In this document: piece by piece, positions 34,251 through 43,177 of the stretch
How the letters are laid out: each line of letters opens with the position of its first letter
Numbering within the stretch: position 1 is the first letter of the stretch
Assembly (NCBI GenBank): GCA_007694015.1
Contig: RECO01000149.1
Coordinates: forward strand, 1-54,673
Reading direction: 5' to 3'
Length of the DNA stretch: 54,673 bases
Origin: Geminicoccaceae bacterium
Lineage (GTDB): Bacteria; Pseudomonadota; Alphaproteobacteria; Geminicoccales; Geminicoccaceae
The notes under the pieces: model-generated
The model's input: only the letters and a program-made list of their open reading frames with translations
Told to the model about the DNA's origin: nothing
Databases searched by the model: none
Program-made: the position numbers and the translations under genes

Positions 34251-34882
34251 CCGTTTTGGTCGTCAATACCAAGGGCGGCTGCGGCAAGACGACGACGGCG
34301 ACCCACCTCGCGAGCGCGTTCGCCCATGCCGGGCTCACCACCGCACTCGCCGACTGCGATCGCCAGCGCTCCAGCCTCGGTTGGCTCGACACGCGCCCGA
34401 GGACGGTGCCGCAGGTCAGCGGGCTGGATTGGGCGAAGAGCGAGGCCGCGGCGCCGAAGCGGACGCAGCGCCTGGTGATCGATGCGCCCGCCGCCATGCG
34501 CTTCGGCCGGCTCGAAGACCTGATCCGGGCCGCCGACGTCATCGTCGTGCCGCTCCTGCCGTCGGTCTTCGACGAGCAGAGCACCGCCAAACTGATCGCC
34601 AAGGTCGAGACCTTGAAACCGGTACGCCGAGGCAAAAAAGTGTTAGGCTTGGTCGGCAACCGTCTGCGGCCGCGGAGCCGGGCGGCGGCGCGCCTGGAGA
34701 CCTTCGTGGGCGGCCTGGAGCAGGAGTTGGTGGGCCGCATCCCCGACCGAGCGATCTACCCCGACGTGGCGCTCGAAGGGCTTTCGGTGTTCGACCTGCC
34801 GGGCGCGAAGGGCAGCCAGCTCAGGGCCGATTGGCTCGACGTCATCCGGTTTTGCGAGACCCGCGGGGAAACGAGGGGATGA
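34244..34882 (+). CDS. ParA-family ATPase (orphan)
   Basis: This 212-residue deviant-Walker P-loop ATPase has the motif VVNTKGGCGKTTTATHLA at the N-terminus, ADCDRQRSSLGWL and LVIDAPAA. The TTG at 34244 is chosen for CGGAGG 7 nt upstream; it overlaps the CHAD stop (TTGCTGA). No ParB or centromere-like repeats are nearby, so a role in positioning a protein or granule is more likely than plasmid partition. Being translationally coupled to a polyphosphate-binding CHAD protein, granule positioning is an idea worth testing but is only inference. Confidence 0.85.
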   Translation: MLTVLVVNTKGGCGKTTTATHLASAFAHAGLTTALADCDRQRSSLGWLDTRPRTVPQVSGLDWAKSEAAAPKRTQRLVIDAPAAMRFGRLEDLIRAADVIVVPLLPSVFDEQSTAKLIAKVETLKPVRRGKKVLGLVGNRLRPRSRAAARLETFVGGLEQELVGRIPDRAIYPDVALEGLSVFDLPGAKGSQLRADWLDVIRFCETRGETRG

Positions 34883-34886
34883 GACC

Positions 34887-35594
34887 ATGACCGATCGCAT
34901 ACCGCTCGTGCTCTTGCCGGGGCTGGGCTGCGACGAGCGGCTCTGGGCCCATGCCGCGGCGCACTTGGCCGACATGGCGGACGTCCAGGTCCCCGGTATT
35001 CTCGATGGCACGCACGTCGCCGAGATGGCGGCCTCGGTGCTCGCCGCCGCACCGCCGAGCTTCGCGCTCGCCGGGCTGTCGATGGGCGGCTACGTGGCGA
35101 TGGAGATCATGCGCCGGGCGCCGAGCCGGGTGTTCCGCCTGGCGCTGCTCGACACCAAGGCCGACCTCGACCCGCCCGAGGTCAAGGCCGCCCGCCACGA
35201 GGCCTTGCGCGACATCGACGCGGGCCGGTTCGACGCCCACATCGACGGCCGGCTGTCGGCTCTTCTGGGGCCGGCCGCGCTGACCCAACCGGGGCCGGTC
35301 GAACTGGTGCGATCGATGGCGGAAACGGTCGGGGCCGACCGTTACAGCCGGCAAATGCACGCCATCATGAGCCGCCCCGACAGCCTGGCCTCGCTCGCCG
35401 AGATCGCCTGCCCGACCTTGGTCCTGTGCGGGCGCGAAGACGTGCTGACACCGCCCGAGGCCCATGCCCGCATGGCCGAGGCGATCCCCCGGGCCCGGCT
35501 GGCGCTGATCGAACAATGCGGCCACCTGGCGCCGATCGAGCAGCCGCAGGCGGTAACCGCACTGCTGCGCGATTGGCTTTGCTATCGGCGCTGA
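34887..35594 (+). CDS. Alpha/beta-fold hydrolase
   Basis: This 235-residue cytosolic hydrolase has the oxyanion-hole region VLLPGLGCDERLW, nucleophile elbow GLSMGG, an acid-bearing CGREDVLTP and the catalytic His in EQCGHLAPIEQP, so the Ser-Asp-His triad is complete. The substrate is unknown. It starts 4 nt after the ParA stop and ends 10 nt before gpsA, so it is part of a long rightward operon. Confidence 0.87.
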   Translation: MTDRIPLVLLPGLGCDERLWAHAAAHLADMADVQVPGILDGTHVAEMAASVLAAAPPSFALAGLSMGGYVAMEIMRRAPSRVFRLALLDTKADLDPPEVKAARHEALRDIDAGRFDAHIDGRLSALLGPAALTQPGPVELVRSMAETVGADRYSRQMHAIMSRPDSLASLAEIACPTLVLCGREDVLTPPEAHARMAEAIPRARLALIEQCGHLAPIEQPQAVTALLRDWLCYRR

Positions 35595-35604
35595 GGAGCG
35601 AGGC

Positions 35605-36609
35605 TTGGACCGGATCACCGTCGTCGGCAGTGGGGCATGGGGCACGGCGCTGGCCATACAGGCCGCCCGCGCCGGCCGTAGCGTGCAGGTGCTCGCCCGC
35701 GACGGCGTCACCGCAGAAGCGTTGCGCCGAACGCGCCAGAGCCCGCAGCTGCCCGGCATCGACCTGGCGCGGTCGATCGACGTTTTGGCCGTAGCCGAGG
35801 CCGCTGATCTCGGTGATGCGGTGCTCTCGGTGGTGCCGTCCCATGCCACGGTCGACGTCGCCCGAGCGCTCGCCCCCCGACTGCGCCAGGGCGTGCCCTG
35901 GACCATCTGCGCCAAGGGTTTGCACGCGGCGGGACCGTCGTTGTTGAGCGAGGCCGTGGCCAAGGTCCTACCGGCAGCACCGATCGCCATTCTGAGCGGC
36001 CCGAGTTTCGCCGACGAGGTGGCGAAGGACCTGCCGACGGCGGTGGCCTTGGCGATGGCGCCGGTCGACCGCGCCCTCGGCGAGACCCTGGGCTATGCGC
36101 TGCACAGCCAGCATTTTCGCCCGTACCTGAACGACGACCCGGTCGGCGTGCAGATCGGCGGGGCGGCGAAGAACGTGGTCGCCATCGCCTGCGGCATGGC
36201 GCGCGGCCTCGGTTTCGGCGCCAATGCCGAGGCCGCCCTGTTGACCCGGGGCCTCGCCGAAATCACCCGCCTGAGTTTGGTCATGGGGGCCAAACCGACC
36301 ACGCTGTTGGGCCTCGCCGGCGTCGGCGACCTCGCCCTGACCTGCGCCGGCCCGCACAGCCGCAACTTCCGCTTCGGCGAGGCGGTGGGCCGGGGCATCG
36401 ACGCCGACCGCGCCGAAGCCGAAGGCGGGCTCGCGGAAGGGCGCAAGGCGGCACCGCTCCTGTTGCAGTTGGCGCGGCTGCGCGGCGTCGACATGCCGAT
36501 CGCCGAAGCGCTCGATGCCGTCCTCGCCGGCCGCCTCGACTTGGGCGAAGCGATCGAACGGCTGCTCGACCGCCCGCTGGTCAGCGAGTTCGAGAACGGC
36601 GGGCGTTGA
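35605..36609 (+). CDS. gpsA: Glycerol-3-phosphate dehydrogenase [NAD(P)+]
   Basis: This 334-residue enzyme reduces dihydroxyacetone phosphate to sn-glycerol-3-phosphate for phospholipid synthesis. The dinucleotide site is VVGSGAWGTALA, followed by LSGPSFADEVA, GGAAKNVVAIACGMA (the catalytic Lys) and AGVGDLALTC. The TTG at 35605 follows GAGGAG by 6 nt. It is the last recognisable member of the operon that begins near 31 kb. A short dyad (36726-36731 with 36741-36746) downstream has no U-run. Confidence 0.95.
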   Translation: MDRITVVGSGAWGTALAIQAARAGRSVQVLARDGVTAEALRRTRQSPQLPGIDLARSIDVLAVAEAADLGDAVLSVVPSHATVDVARALAPRLRQGVPWTICAKGLHAAGPSLLSEAVAKVLPAAPIAILSGPSFADEVAKDLPTAVALAMAPVDRALGETLGYALHSQHFRPYLNDDPVGVQIGGAAKNVVAIACGMARGLGFGANAEAALLTRGLAEITRLSLVMGAKPTTLLGLAGVGDLALTCAGPHSRNFRFGEAVGRGIDADRAEAEGGLAEGRKAAPLLLQLARLRGVDMPIAEALDAVLAGRLDLGEAIERLLDRPLVSEFENGGR

Positions 36610-36768
36610 ACGGTCCTACGCCGGCACGAGTTGCGACGGCTGCCCTCTGCCGAACACCCACGCCCGCGGCTGGGTTCGCAACGGCGACGGCGTCAAGGCC
36701 CTAACCAAAGTTTAACCCGCAAAGGCCATGCTCCAATGAGGCATGGTCGAGCAGCGGGAGCAGCGCTC

Positions 36769-37215
36769 ATGGAACGACGCGCCGTGACGGCCCATTTCGA
36801 GCTTTACGGCCTGCGCGACGGGCGCTGGCTCTTGGATGCCTGCTTCGCCGACGAGGCGGAAGCCCGGACCGCGCTCGAGCGCGCCCGCCGGCAGCCCGAC
36901 GTGCGCGGCGTGCGGCTGGTGCGTGAAGTGAATTTCGCGAAGGCCCAGGATCCGCTCGTGACCGTCCTCTACGACAGCACCCAAGCCGACACGCCGCTCG
37001 TGTTCAAGCAACCCACGCCCGCAGCAAGGCCGCAGCAGGCCGCTGCCCGCGTGCCACCGCCGGTTCGGGCACCGGTGCATCCGCGCCTGCACCTGGACGA
37101 CGAGTTGGCCAACGCGGTGAGCGCGTCGAACAGAGCCAGTCCCTGGCTCGCCTACGCCTTCGGTATTACCGGCTTCGTTACCGCCTTGCTGTCGGCCCTT
37201 TGGGCCTTCGGCTGA
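36769..37215 (+). CDS. Hypothetical protein with C-terminal membrane anchor
   Basis: The 148 residues have an N-terminal ~75-residue globular part (VTAHFELYGLRDGRWLLDAC, then an alternating helix/strand pattern), a Pro/Ala-rich linker (~85-105) and a single C-terminal hydrophobic segment (WLAYAFGITGFVTALLSALW), so it is probably tail-anchored facing the cytosol. I do not recognise the family. The ATG at 36769 is chosen for GGGAG 8 nt upstream. It precedes the cyclase-like gene by 66 bp on the same strand, suggesting a functional pair. Confidence 0.7.
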   Translation: MERRAVTAHFELYGLRDGRWLLDACFADEAEARTALERARRQPDVRGVRLVREVNFAKAQDPLVTVLYDSTQADTPLVFKQPTPAARPQQAAARVPPPVRAPVHPRLHLDDELANAVSASNRASPWLAYAFGITGFVTALLSALWAFG

Positions 37216-37281
37216 CCCGCTTGCCGACGCAGCGGCAACGCGGCATTTACCTGCGCCCATTTTTGCTCGGCGAGATTGATC

Positions 37282-38316
37282 ATGGCGATTTTCGATCGCG
37301 AAAGCCTCGTGCAACAACTGCAACGGCATTGGGCCTTCGGTGAACGCTTCGTGCTGGCCTGGACCCTGGCCCGCGACGTCATTCAGGTGCTGCTCCTGCC
37401 GCGCGACGCCTATCTCGAGTTGCGCCGCTCCAACCCCCTCTCCTGGACCCAGCCTTTGGCGCATACGCCCGACGCCTGGGCGGCGCTGCGGGCGCAACAC
37501 GCGGAGAGCGCCCGTGTCGTGCGTTGTGTCTGTGCGGGCGCGCTCGGGCGCTCGCAACGGCACAACCTGGACGCCTTGATCGCCCGCTACGCCGTCACGC
37601 TCTCGCCACCGCGTCCGGTGCTGTTGTTCGACCTCGCGGGCTTCACCCTGTTGGGCCCGACCGACCAGTTGCTGCACCTCGCAGCGCTCGAGCGCGCCCT
37701 CAGCGAAGCCGAAGACTGCCTCACCCGGCACGATCATCCCCTCGCCCTCAGGCGCACCACGACCGGCGATGGCTTCTACGTCTGGGACGATGCGCCCACG
37801 GCGCCGGCCGAGAGCCGGCTGCTAGCGCTCCTGCTGTTGACCATCGCATCCTTCCGCAGGCAGGGAGCCGAACTCGGCTTCGGCAGCGACGCCCTCAAGG
37901 TCTGCGCCGGGATCGGTCGCTATTGGCACATGCACCGCATCGAGCACGGCCAACCCCAGGCCGATGGCTACATCGTCGGCGAGATCACCATCGAATTGGC
38001 ACGGCTGATGGCGGAATGCGCGCCGGGCCACGTGCTCCTGGCGCTCGGTCATCAAGGCCAAAACCTGCCCCGGCTGGCCAAGGCGGTCGTCGAGGCGAAC
38101 CGCTGGGTGCGGCTGTGCGACAGCGCTTCGGGCCAAGCGATCCAGGCCAAACTCGCGGCCAAGCCGAAACCGGGGGGCGGCTTGGCGCCGGCGGTCCAAC
38201 TCTTCCGGGCGAAGCACGGCTGGGTCTACCGAGCCCTCGAATTGGCCTTGCGCTGCACCGCTGTAGCCGGCCCCGACCGGACCCGGAGCGCCCCCTTGGC
38301 AGCGCCTCGAGGCTGA
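37282..38316 (+). CDS. Divergent class III adenylate/guanylate cyclase-like protein
   Basis: The 344 residues show the order of motifs of a class III nucleotide cyclase: VLLFDLAGFTLL (first metal Asp117), RTTTGDGFYVWD (second Asp163), then KVCAGIG...YIVGEITIELARLMAECAPGHVLL, where cyclases have VNxAARL. The transition-state Asn of that motif appears to be Glu while the Arg is kept. So it may be a cyclase with altered chemistry or an inactive nucleotide-binding protein. The ~110-residue N-terminus is unknown and contains no clear membrane segment. ATG at 37282 (a TTG at 37276 is possible). Confidence 0.65.
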   Translation: MAIFDRESLVQQLQRHWAFGERFVLAWTLARDVIQVLLLPRDAYLELRRSNPLSWTQPLAHTPDAWAALRAQHAESARVVRCVCAGALGRSQRHNLDALIARYAVTLSPPRPVLLFDLAGFTLLGPTDQLLHLAALERALSEAEDCLTRHDHPLALRRTTTGDGFYVWDDAPTAPAESRLLALLLLTIASFRRQGAELGFGSDALKVCAGIGRYWHMHRIEHGQPQADGYIVGEITIELARLMAECAPGHVLLALGHQGQNLPRLAKAVVEANRWVRLCDSASGQAIQAKLAAKPKPGGGLAPAVQLFRAKHGWVYRALELALRCTAVAGPDRTRSAPLAAPRG

Positions 38317-38391
38317 CCACGTTCAACGCCGCAAGGCTCACCGCTTTCAAAAACGACGCCGATGCGCCACAGTCGCCTGCCGCACGTTTTG

Positions 38392-38404
38392 GCTCCTGAG
38401 GAGC
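38392..38404 (+). promoter_or_regulatory. Small dyad covering the ribosome binding site of the PcaD-like gene
   Basis: GCTCC-TGA-GGAGC could form a 5-bp hairpin that hides the GAGGAG ribosome binding site 8 nt before the ATG at 38412. It may be chance, but it would lower translation if formed. Confidence 0.25.
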
Positions 38405-38411
38405 AGATCGA

Positions 38412-39206
38412 ATGCAGTTCCGCCGTGTCGATGATATAGTATTGTATGCTCGTCAAGATGGCGACTTGAACGCCACGCCCATCGTCTTCGTCAACGCGCT
38501 CGGCACGGACATGCGGCTGTGGTCGCGTCTGTGCCGCTATCTGAGCGAACGGTTGCGGTTGGTCCGCTACGATCAGCGCGGCCACGGCTTGAGCGGTTTG
38601 GGGACACCGCCCTACGACGTCACGCTCTTCGGCCACGATCTGGCGGGATTGCTCGACCAGCTCGACACGGGCCCGGCCATCATCTGCGGCGTGTCGCTCG
38701 GCGGCATGGTGGCGATCTCGCTCGCCGAACGACGCCCGGACCTGGTGCGCGGCCTGGTGCTGATGGACACGGCCGCCAAGATCGGCACCGCGGAAATCTG
38801 GCAGGCCCGGCGCGACGCGGTCTTGCAGGGCGGGATCGAGGCGATCGCCGATGCCGTCATGGAGCGTTGGTTCCCCGCCGCGTTCCGAACGCGTGAAGCG
38901 GACGAGATCGAAGGCTGGCGGACGATGCTGACGCGCACCCCGAAGCTCGGCTATCTCGGCGCCATGACGGCGGTGGCCGACGCCGATCTGACGGCGGCGG
39001 CGGCCCGCCTCCACGTGCCGAGCCTCTGCCTCGCGGGCGAGCACGACGGCTCCACGCCACCGGCCGAGGTCGCCGCCCTCGCCGCGACGATCCCAAACGC
39101 CGACTTCAGCCTGATCCACGACGCCGGCCATCTGCCCTGCATCGACCAGCCAGCCGCCGTCGCCGCCGCCATTCTGGCCTTCGCCGAAGCCAATGGTTGG
39201 GCCTGA
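38412..39206 (+). CDS. pcaD: 3-oxoadipate enol-lactonase-like alpha/beta hydrolase
   Basis: This 264-residue hydrolase resembles PcaD, which opens 3-oxoadipate enol-lactone in the protocatechuate branch of the beta-ketoadipate pathway: FVNALGTDMRLW (oxyanion), YDQRGHGLS, nucleophile GVSLGG, and the terminal DAGHLPCIDQP His. No other pca genes are nearby, so another ester or lactone substrate is possible. The first ~15 codons are unusually A/T-rich for the region. ATG 38412 follows GAGGAG. Confidence 0.8.
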   Translation: MQFRRVDDIVLYARQDGDLNATPIVFVNALGTDMRLWSRLCRYLSERLRLVRYDQRGHGLSGLGTPPYDVTLFGHDLAGLLDQLDTGPAIICGVSLGGMVAISLAERRPDLVRGLVLMDTAAKIGTAEIWQARRDAVLQGGIEAIADAVMERWFPAAFRTREADEIEGWRTMLTRTPKLGYLGAMTAVADADLTAAAARLHVPSLCLAGEHDGSTPPAEVAALAATIPNADFSLIHDAGHLPCIDQPAAVAAAILAFAEANGWA

Positions 39207-39271
39207 GAGGGCTCGCCCTCGTCGCCCGCGCGCACTACAAGGTCGGATCGACGCCGGCCAGCGACGGTTGC

Positions 39272-40057
39272 ATGCACGACACGACCGCTACCACGAGCAA
39301 AATTCATCCGCCCGGTCCGTTGGTGGTCGTGCGCGCTGCCAGCGTTCGCTTCGGCGGCCTGCAAGCGCTCGAAGCGGTCGACCTCACGATCGGCGCCGGC
39401 GAGATCATCACGCTGATCGGCCCGAACGGCGCCGGCAAATCGACCCTCGTCCGGCTCGTCCTCGGCGTGCTCAAACCCAATACCGGCACGGTCGAACGGC
39501 GCGCTGGGCTCAGCGTCGCCTACGTCCCGCAGCGCCTCGCCATCGACGCCACCTTGCCCCTCACCGTCGATCGGTTTCTCGACCTGCCGGTTCGCCGCAC
39601 GCGCGCCAAGAAGACGGCCGCTTTGGCCGAAGCCGGCGTCACCGGGGTCGAACGCCAGCCTTTGCAGACCCTCTCGGGCGGCCAATTCCAGCGGGTCTTG
39701 CTGGCCCGTGCCCTGCTCGCGGAGCCCGACCTCCTCGTCCTCGACGAGCCGGCGCAGAACATCGACCATCTGGGGCAGATCGAACTCTACGAGCTGATTG
39801 CCGGGTTGCGGCGGCGGCGCGGCTGTGCGGTGCTCCTGGTCAGCCACGACCTGCATCTGGTGATGCGCGCCACCGACCGGGTGATCTGCCTGCAGCAGCG
39901 GATCCGCTGCGCCGGGGCGCCGGAGGCGGTCGGCAAGGACCCGATCTATGCCGAGCTGTTCGGCAAGCGCGCGGCCGAGGCGCTCGCCTTCTATCCGCAC
40001 CACCACGACCACGAGGGCGAACGCGTGGTGCCCTTGGATCGGGCGCGGGAGCGCTGA
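39272..40057 (+). CDS. znuC: Zinc ABC transporter ATPase
   Basis: This 261-residue ATPase has Walker A GPNGAGKST, signature LSGGQFQR, Walker B LLVLDEPAQNID and switch VSHDLHLVM, all in the metal-chelate ABC class. The C-terminal His-rich tail (FYPHHHDHEGE) is characteristic of ZnuC-like proteins and points to zinc. The ATG at 39272 is listed; the frame is open upstream into the PcaD-like gene but the family N-terminus starts near here. It is followed by znuB after 4 nt. The binding protein znuA and a Zur site are not seen. Confidence 0.9.
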   Translation: MHDTTATTSKIHPPGPLVVVRAASVRFGGLQALEAVDLTIGAGEIITLIGPNGAGKSTLVRLVLGVLKPNTGTVERRAGLSVAYVPQRLAIDATLPLTVDRFLDLPVRRTRAKKTAALAEAGVTGVERQPLQTLSGGQFQRVLLARALLAEPDLLVLDEPAQNIDHLGQIELYELIAGLRRRRGCAVLLVSHDLHLVMRATDRVICLQQRIRCAGAPEAVGKDPIYAELFGKRAAEALAFYPHHHDHEGERVVPLDRARER

Positions 40058-40061
40058 CGCG

Positions 40062-40907
40062 ATGCCCGAATTCATGCTTCGCGCCTGGCTCGCCGGCCTC
40101 GGCGTGGCGGCCGTCGCCGGCCCCATCGGCTGCTTCGTCGTCTGGCGGCGGATGGCCTATTTCGGTGACACCCTGGCGCACAGTGCGCTGCTCGGCGTTA
40201 CCCTAGGCCTGTTGATCGGGGCCGACCTGCTCCTGGCCGTGGCCGGCGTTTCGGTGCTCTTGGCCATTCTCGTCGTGATCATGCAGCAGCAGCGCCAGCT
40301 CGCCACCGACACCGTGCTCGGGATTCTTGCCCATTCGGCCCTGGCCCTCGGCCTCGTCACTCTCGGCCTGGCGGGCTCCATCCGGGTCGATCTCCTGGGC
40401 TATCTCTTCGGCGACATCCTGGCGGTCGGCTGGCGCGACATCTACGTCATCTGGATCGGCGGCGCCTGCATTCTGGCGTTCCTGGCGGTCGCCTGGCGCT
40501 GGCTTTTGTTCGCCACCCTGCACGAGGAGATGGCCCGCGCCGAGGGCACGCCCGTCTTGGCGCTGCGCCTCGCCTTGATGATCCTGATCGCCTTGATCAT
40601 CGCCGGCGCGATGAAGGTCGTGGGCATTCTTTTGATCACGGCGATGCTGATCATTCCGGCCGCCGCCGCCCGCCCCTTCGCCGCCACGCCCGAGCGCATG
40701 GCCTGGATCGCGGCGCTGTTGGGCATGACGGCGGTGAGCGTCGGCCTGTGGCTCTCGTTCCACCTGGATACCCCAGCCGGCCCCTCGATCGTGGTCACCG
40801 CCCTGGTCGCGTTCCTCGTCGGCCAAAGCGTGGCTTTGGCCCGCGGCCTTACTCCCGCCAGAAGCTCAGATCCAAACCGAACCAGCGGCCCCGCCAGCGC
40901 TCCATGA
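40062..40907 (+). CDS. znuB: Zinc ABC transporter permease
   Basis: This 281-residue metal-type ABC-3 permease has about eight membrane helices; GCFVVWRRMAYFGDTLAHSAL is the conserved opening and MKVVGILLITAMLIIPAAAARPFA the conserved core. It imports Zn2+ (or Mn2+) with ZnuC. Its 3' end overlaps the convergent phosphatase gene by 59 bp, and the last ~15 residues (RSSDPNRTSGPASAP) are not conserved-looking, as if the frame had run into its neighbour. Confidence 0.92.
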   Translation: MPEFMLRAWLAGLGVAAVAGPIGCFVVWRRMAYFGDTLAHSALLGVTLGLLIGADLLLAVAGVSVLLAILVVIMQQQRQLATDTVLGILAHSALALGLVTLGLAGSIRVDLLGYLFGDILAVGWRDIYVIWIGGACILAFLAVAWRWLLFATLHEEMARAEGTPVLALRLALMILIALIIAGAMKVVGILLITAMLIIPAAAARPFAATPERMAWIAALLGMTAVSVGLWLSFHLDTPAGPSIVVTALVAFLVGQSVALARGLTPARSSDPNRTSGPASAP

Positions 40908-41577
40908 AGGCCTGCTTGACCGCGGCCGGATCGTAGACCTCCTCGACCCACTGCCGAAACGCCATCGGTTGCCTGCGGTTGTCGGCCAGGTACGACTCGA
41001 AGAAGAAATCGAGCATGCCGGTCTTGGCTTCACGGATGTGCCCCCAGCGCCAGGACAACTGCGCGCGCATCGCCGTTTCCACATCCCAGCCTTCGTGCAG
41101 GATCAAATACAGCGTGCCGGCGATGCCGGTGCGATCCGCCCCGGACTTGCAGTGCATCAAGAACGGGCGATCCAGGGTGTGGAACAGTTGGTCGAGCTGG
41201 CCGATCAGTTCCTTGGACGGCACGTCGCGCGAGCGCACCTGGATGTTGACGAGTTCGAGCCCGAGGGCGGCACAGGCTTCCTCTTCCAGGACGAACGCGC
41301 CGCAATTGCGTTCGGCGCGGAGATTCAAGACCGTCTTGATGCCCCGTGCCCGGGCCCGGCGGAGCTGACCCGGCGAGGGCTGGGCCGAGCGGTACACGCC
41401 GGGCGCCACCTCGCCCCAATTGGGATGCACCGAGCGGACGACGCCGTGGTCGGTCACCAGCATGTCGAGCCACGCCCGCAGCCGTTGCCAGGGCCGATCG
41501 AGGCGAAAGCGGATGGTGACGACCTCGCCGTCCGGACTGGACTTGACCACCTGACGCGGTTCGGGATGGGCCGACAC
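40849..41577 (-). CDS. Dual-specificity/tyrosine phosphatase-like protein
   Basis: This 242-residue Cys-based phosphatase has the signature HCKSGADRTG (HCxxGxxRT) and upstream PGVYRSAQPSPGQLRRARARGIKTVLNLR, typical of bacterial dual-specificity and Siw14-like phosphatases. Siw14-like members can act on inositol pyrophosphates; the substrate here is unknown. The GTG at 41577 lies 4 nt after the prfC stop, so it is cotranscribed with prfC; no strong ribosome binding site is seen. It overlaps znuB tail to tail. Confidence 0.83.
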   Translation of the reverse strand: MSAHPEPRQVVKSSPDGEVVTIRFRLDRPWQRLRAWLDMLVTDHGVVRSVHPNWGEVAPGVYRSAQPSPGQLRRARARGIKTVLNLRAERNCGAFVLEEEACAALGLELVNIQVRSRDVPSKELIGQLDQLFHTLDRPFLMHCKSGADRTGIAGTLYLILHEGWDVETAMRAQLSWRWGHIREAKTGMLDFFFESYLADNRRQPMAFRQWVEEVYDPAAVKQAFMERWRGRWFGLDLSFWRE

Positions 41578-41581
41578 CGGC

Positions 41582-43177
41582 TCAGGCCCGTTCACGAACC
41601 GCGGTGAAGGCGAGCCCCGGCCACTCGTCGATGGTGCGCTGCAGATCGAACGCATTGCGGGCGAGGAAGACGGGGTTGCCGTCGCGGTCTTCGGCCAGGA
41701 CGCTGTGCTTGGTCCGCACGAACCGCTCCAGTTCCTCCTTGGGCCCATCGACCCAGCGCGCGGTGACGTAGGGGGCGCTGTCGAAGGCGATCTTGATGCC
41801 GTACTCGTTGTCGATGCGGGTCTGCAGCACGTCGAGCTGCAGCCGGCCGACGACGCCGACGACCCACTGCGCGCCGAGCATCGGCTTGAAGACCTGCGTC
41901 ACCCCCTCTTCCGCCAGGTCCTCCAAGGCCCGGCGCAGGTGCTTTTGCTTCATCGGGTCGTCGAGCCGCACCCGCTGCAGGATTTCGGGCGCGAAATTGG
42001 GAATGCCGGTAAAGCGCAGGTCCTCGCCTTCGGTCAGGCTGTCGCCGACGCGCAGGACGCCGTGGTTCGGCACGCCGATGATGTCACCGGGCCACGCCTC
42101 GTCGGCCAGACCGCGGTCGTCGGCGAAGAAGAAAATCGGGGACGACACCGTAATCGATTTGCCGGCGCGCACCTGCTGCAGCTTCATGCCGCGCTGGAAG
42201 CGGCCGGAGCAGAGGCGCACGAACGCCACGCGGTCGCGGTGCTTCGGGTCCATGTTGGCCTGCACCTTGAAGACGAAGCCCGAGACCCGATCCTCGCCCG
42301 GGTCGACGACGCGACCTTGGCTCGGCTGCGGCTGCGGCGGCGGCGCCATCCGCGCCAGCCCCTCCAGGAGTTGCGCCACGCCGAAATTGCGCAAGGCCGA
42401 GCCGAAGAACACCGGGGTCAGATGGCCCTCGGCATAGGCCTCGGCATCGAAGGGCGGACAGGCTTGGCGGACCAGATCCATACCCTCGACCGCGTGCAGC
42501 GCCTGTTCGCTGCCGGCAAGCTCGGCCAGCGCGTCGGGGTCGGGCAAGGGGTTCGCCTGCAGGCGGAACCACTCGCCAGGATGGTCGACGTGCAGGAGCG
42601 CCTCTCGTTCGAACGACCAGCAACCCTTGAAGTTCTGCCCCATGCCGACCGGCCACATCATTGGTGCCGTGTCGAGGGCCAGTTGCTCGTGGATCTCGTC
42701 CAACAGCTCCAAGGGATCGCGCGCTTCCCGGTCGAACTTGTTGATGAAGGTGACGATCGGCATGTCGCGCAGCCGGCAGACCTCGAACAGCTTGCGCGTC
42801 TGCGCCTCGATGCCCTTGGCCGCGTCCAGCACCATGACCGCGCTGTCGACCGCGGTCAGCGTCCGGTAGGTGTCCTCGGAAAAGTCCTCGTGGCCCGGCG
42901 TGTCCAGAAGGTTGAAGGTGCAGCCGGCGAAATCGAAGGTCATGACCGAGGTCGACACCGAGATGCCGCGCTGCTGCTCGATCTTCATCCAGTCCGAGCG
43001 GGCCCGCCGCCGCTCGCCCTTGGCCTTCACCTCGCCCGCCAGGTGAATGGCGCCGCCCTGGAGAAGGAGTTTTTCCGTCAGCGTGGTTTTGCCCGCATCC
43101 GGGTGCGAGATGATGGCGAAAGTCCGCCGCCGCAATGCGGCTCGAGCCGACGGGCTCAGGGCGGTTGCGTCGTCCAA
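41582..43177 (-). CDS. prfC: Peptide chain release factor 3
   Basis: This 531-residue translational GTPase recycles RF1/RF2. G1 is ISHPDAGKTTL, G2 region QQRGISVSTSVM, G3 LDTPGHEDFSEDTYR, G4 FINKFDR; domains II and III follow (PIFFFADDRGLADEAWPGDIIG; VGVVGRLQLDVLQTRI). The TTG at 43177 is chosen for GGAGG 5 nt upstream; it gives the E. coli RF3 length (529) whereas the longer open frame adds an unconserved Arg-rich leader. It is divergent from the ECF sigma factor. Confidence 0.95.
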   Translation of the reverse strand: MDDATALSPSARAALRRRTFAIISHPDAGKTTLTEKLLLQGGAIHLAGEVKAKGERRRARSDWMKIEQQRGISVSTSVMTFDFAGCTFNLLDTPGHEDFSEDTYRTLTAVDSAVMVLDAAKGIEAQTRKLFEVCRLRDMPIVTFINKFDREARDPLELLDEIHEQLALDTAPMMWPVGMGQNFKGCWSFEREALLHVDHPGEWFRLQANPLPDPDALAELAGSEQALHAVEGMDLVRQACPPFDAEAYAEGHLTPVFFGSALRNFGVAQLLEGLARMAPPPQPQPSQGRVVDPGEDRVSGFVFKVQANMDPKHRDRVAFVRLCSGRFQRGMKLQQVRAGKSITVSSPIFFFADDRGLADEAWPGDIIGVPNHGVLRVGDSLTEGEDLRFTGIPNFAPEILQRVRLDDPMKQKHLRRALEDLAEEGVTQVFKPMLGAQWVVGVVGRLQLDVLQTRIDNEYGIKIAFDSAPYVTARWVDGPKEELERFVRTKHSVLAEDRDGNPVFLARNAFDLQRTIDEWPGLAFTAVRERA

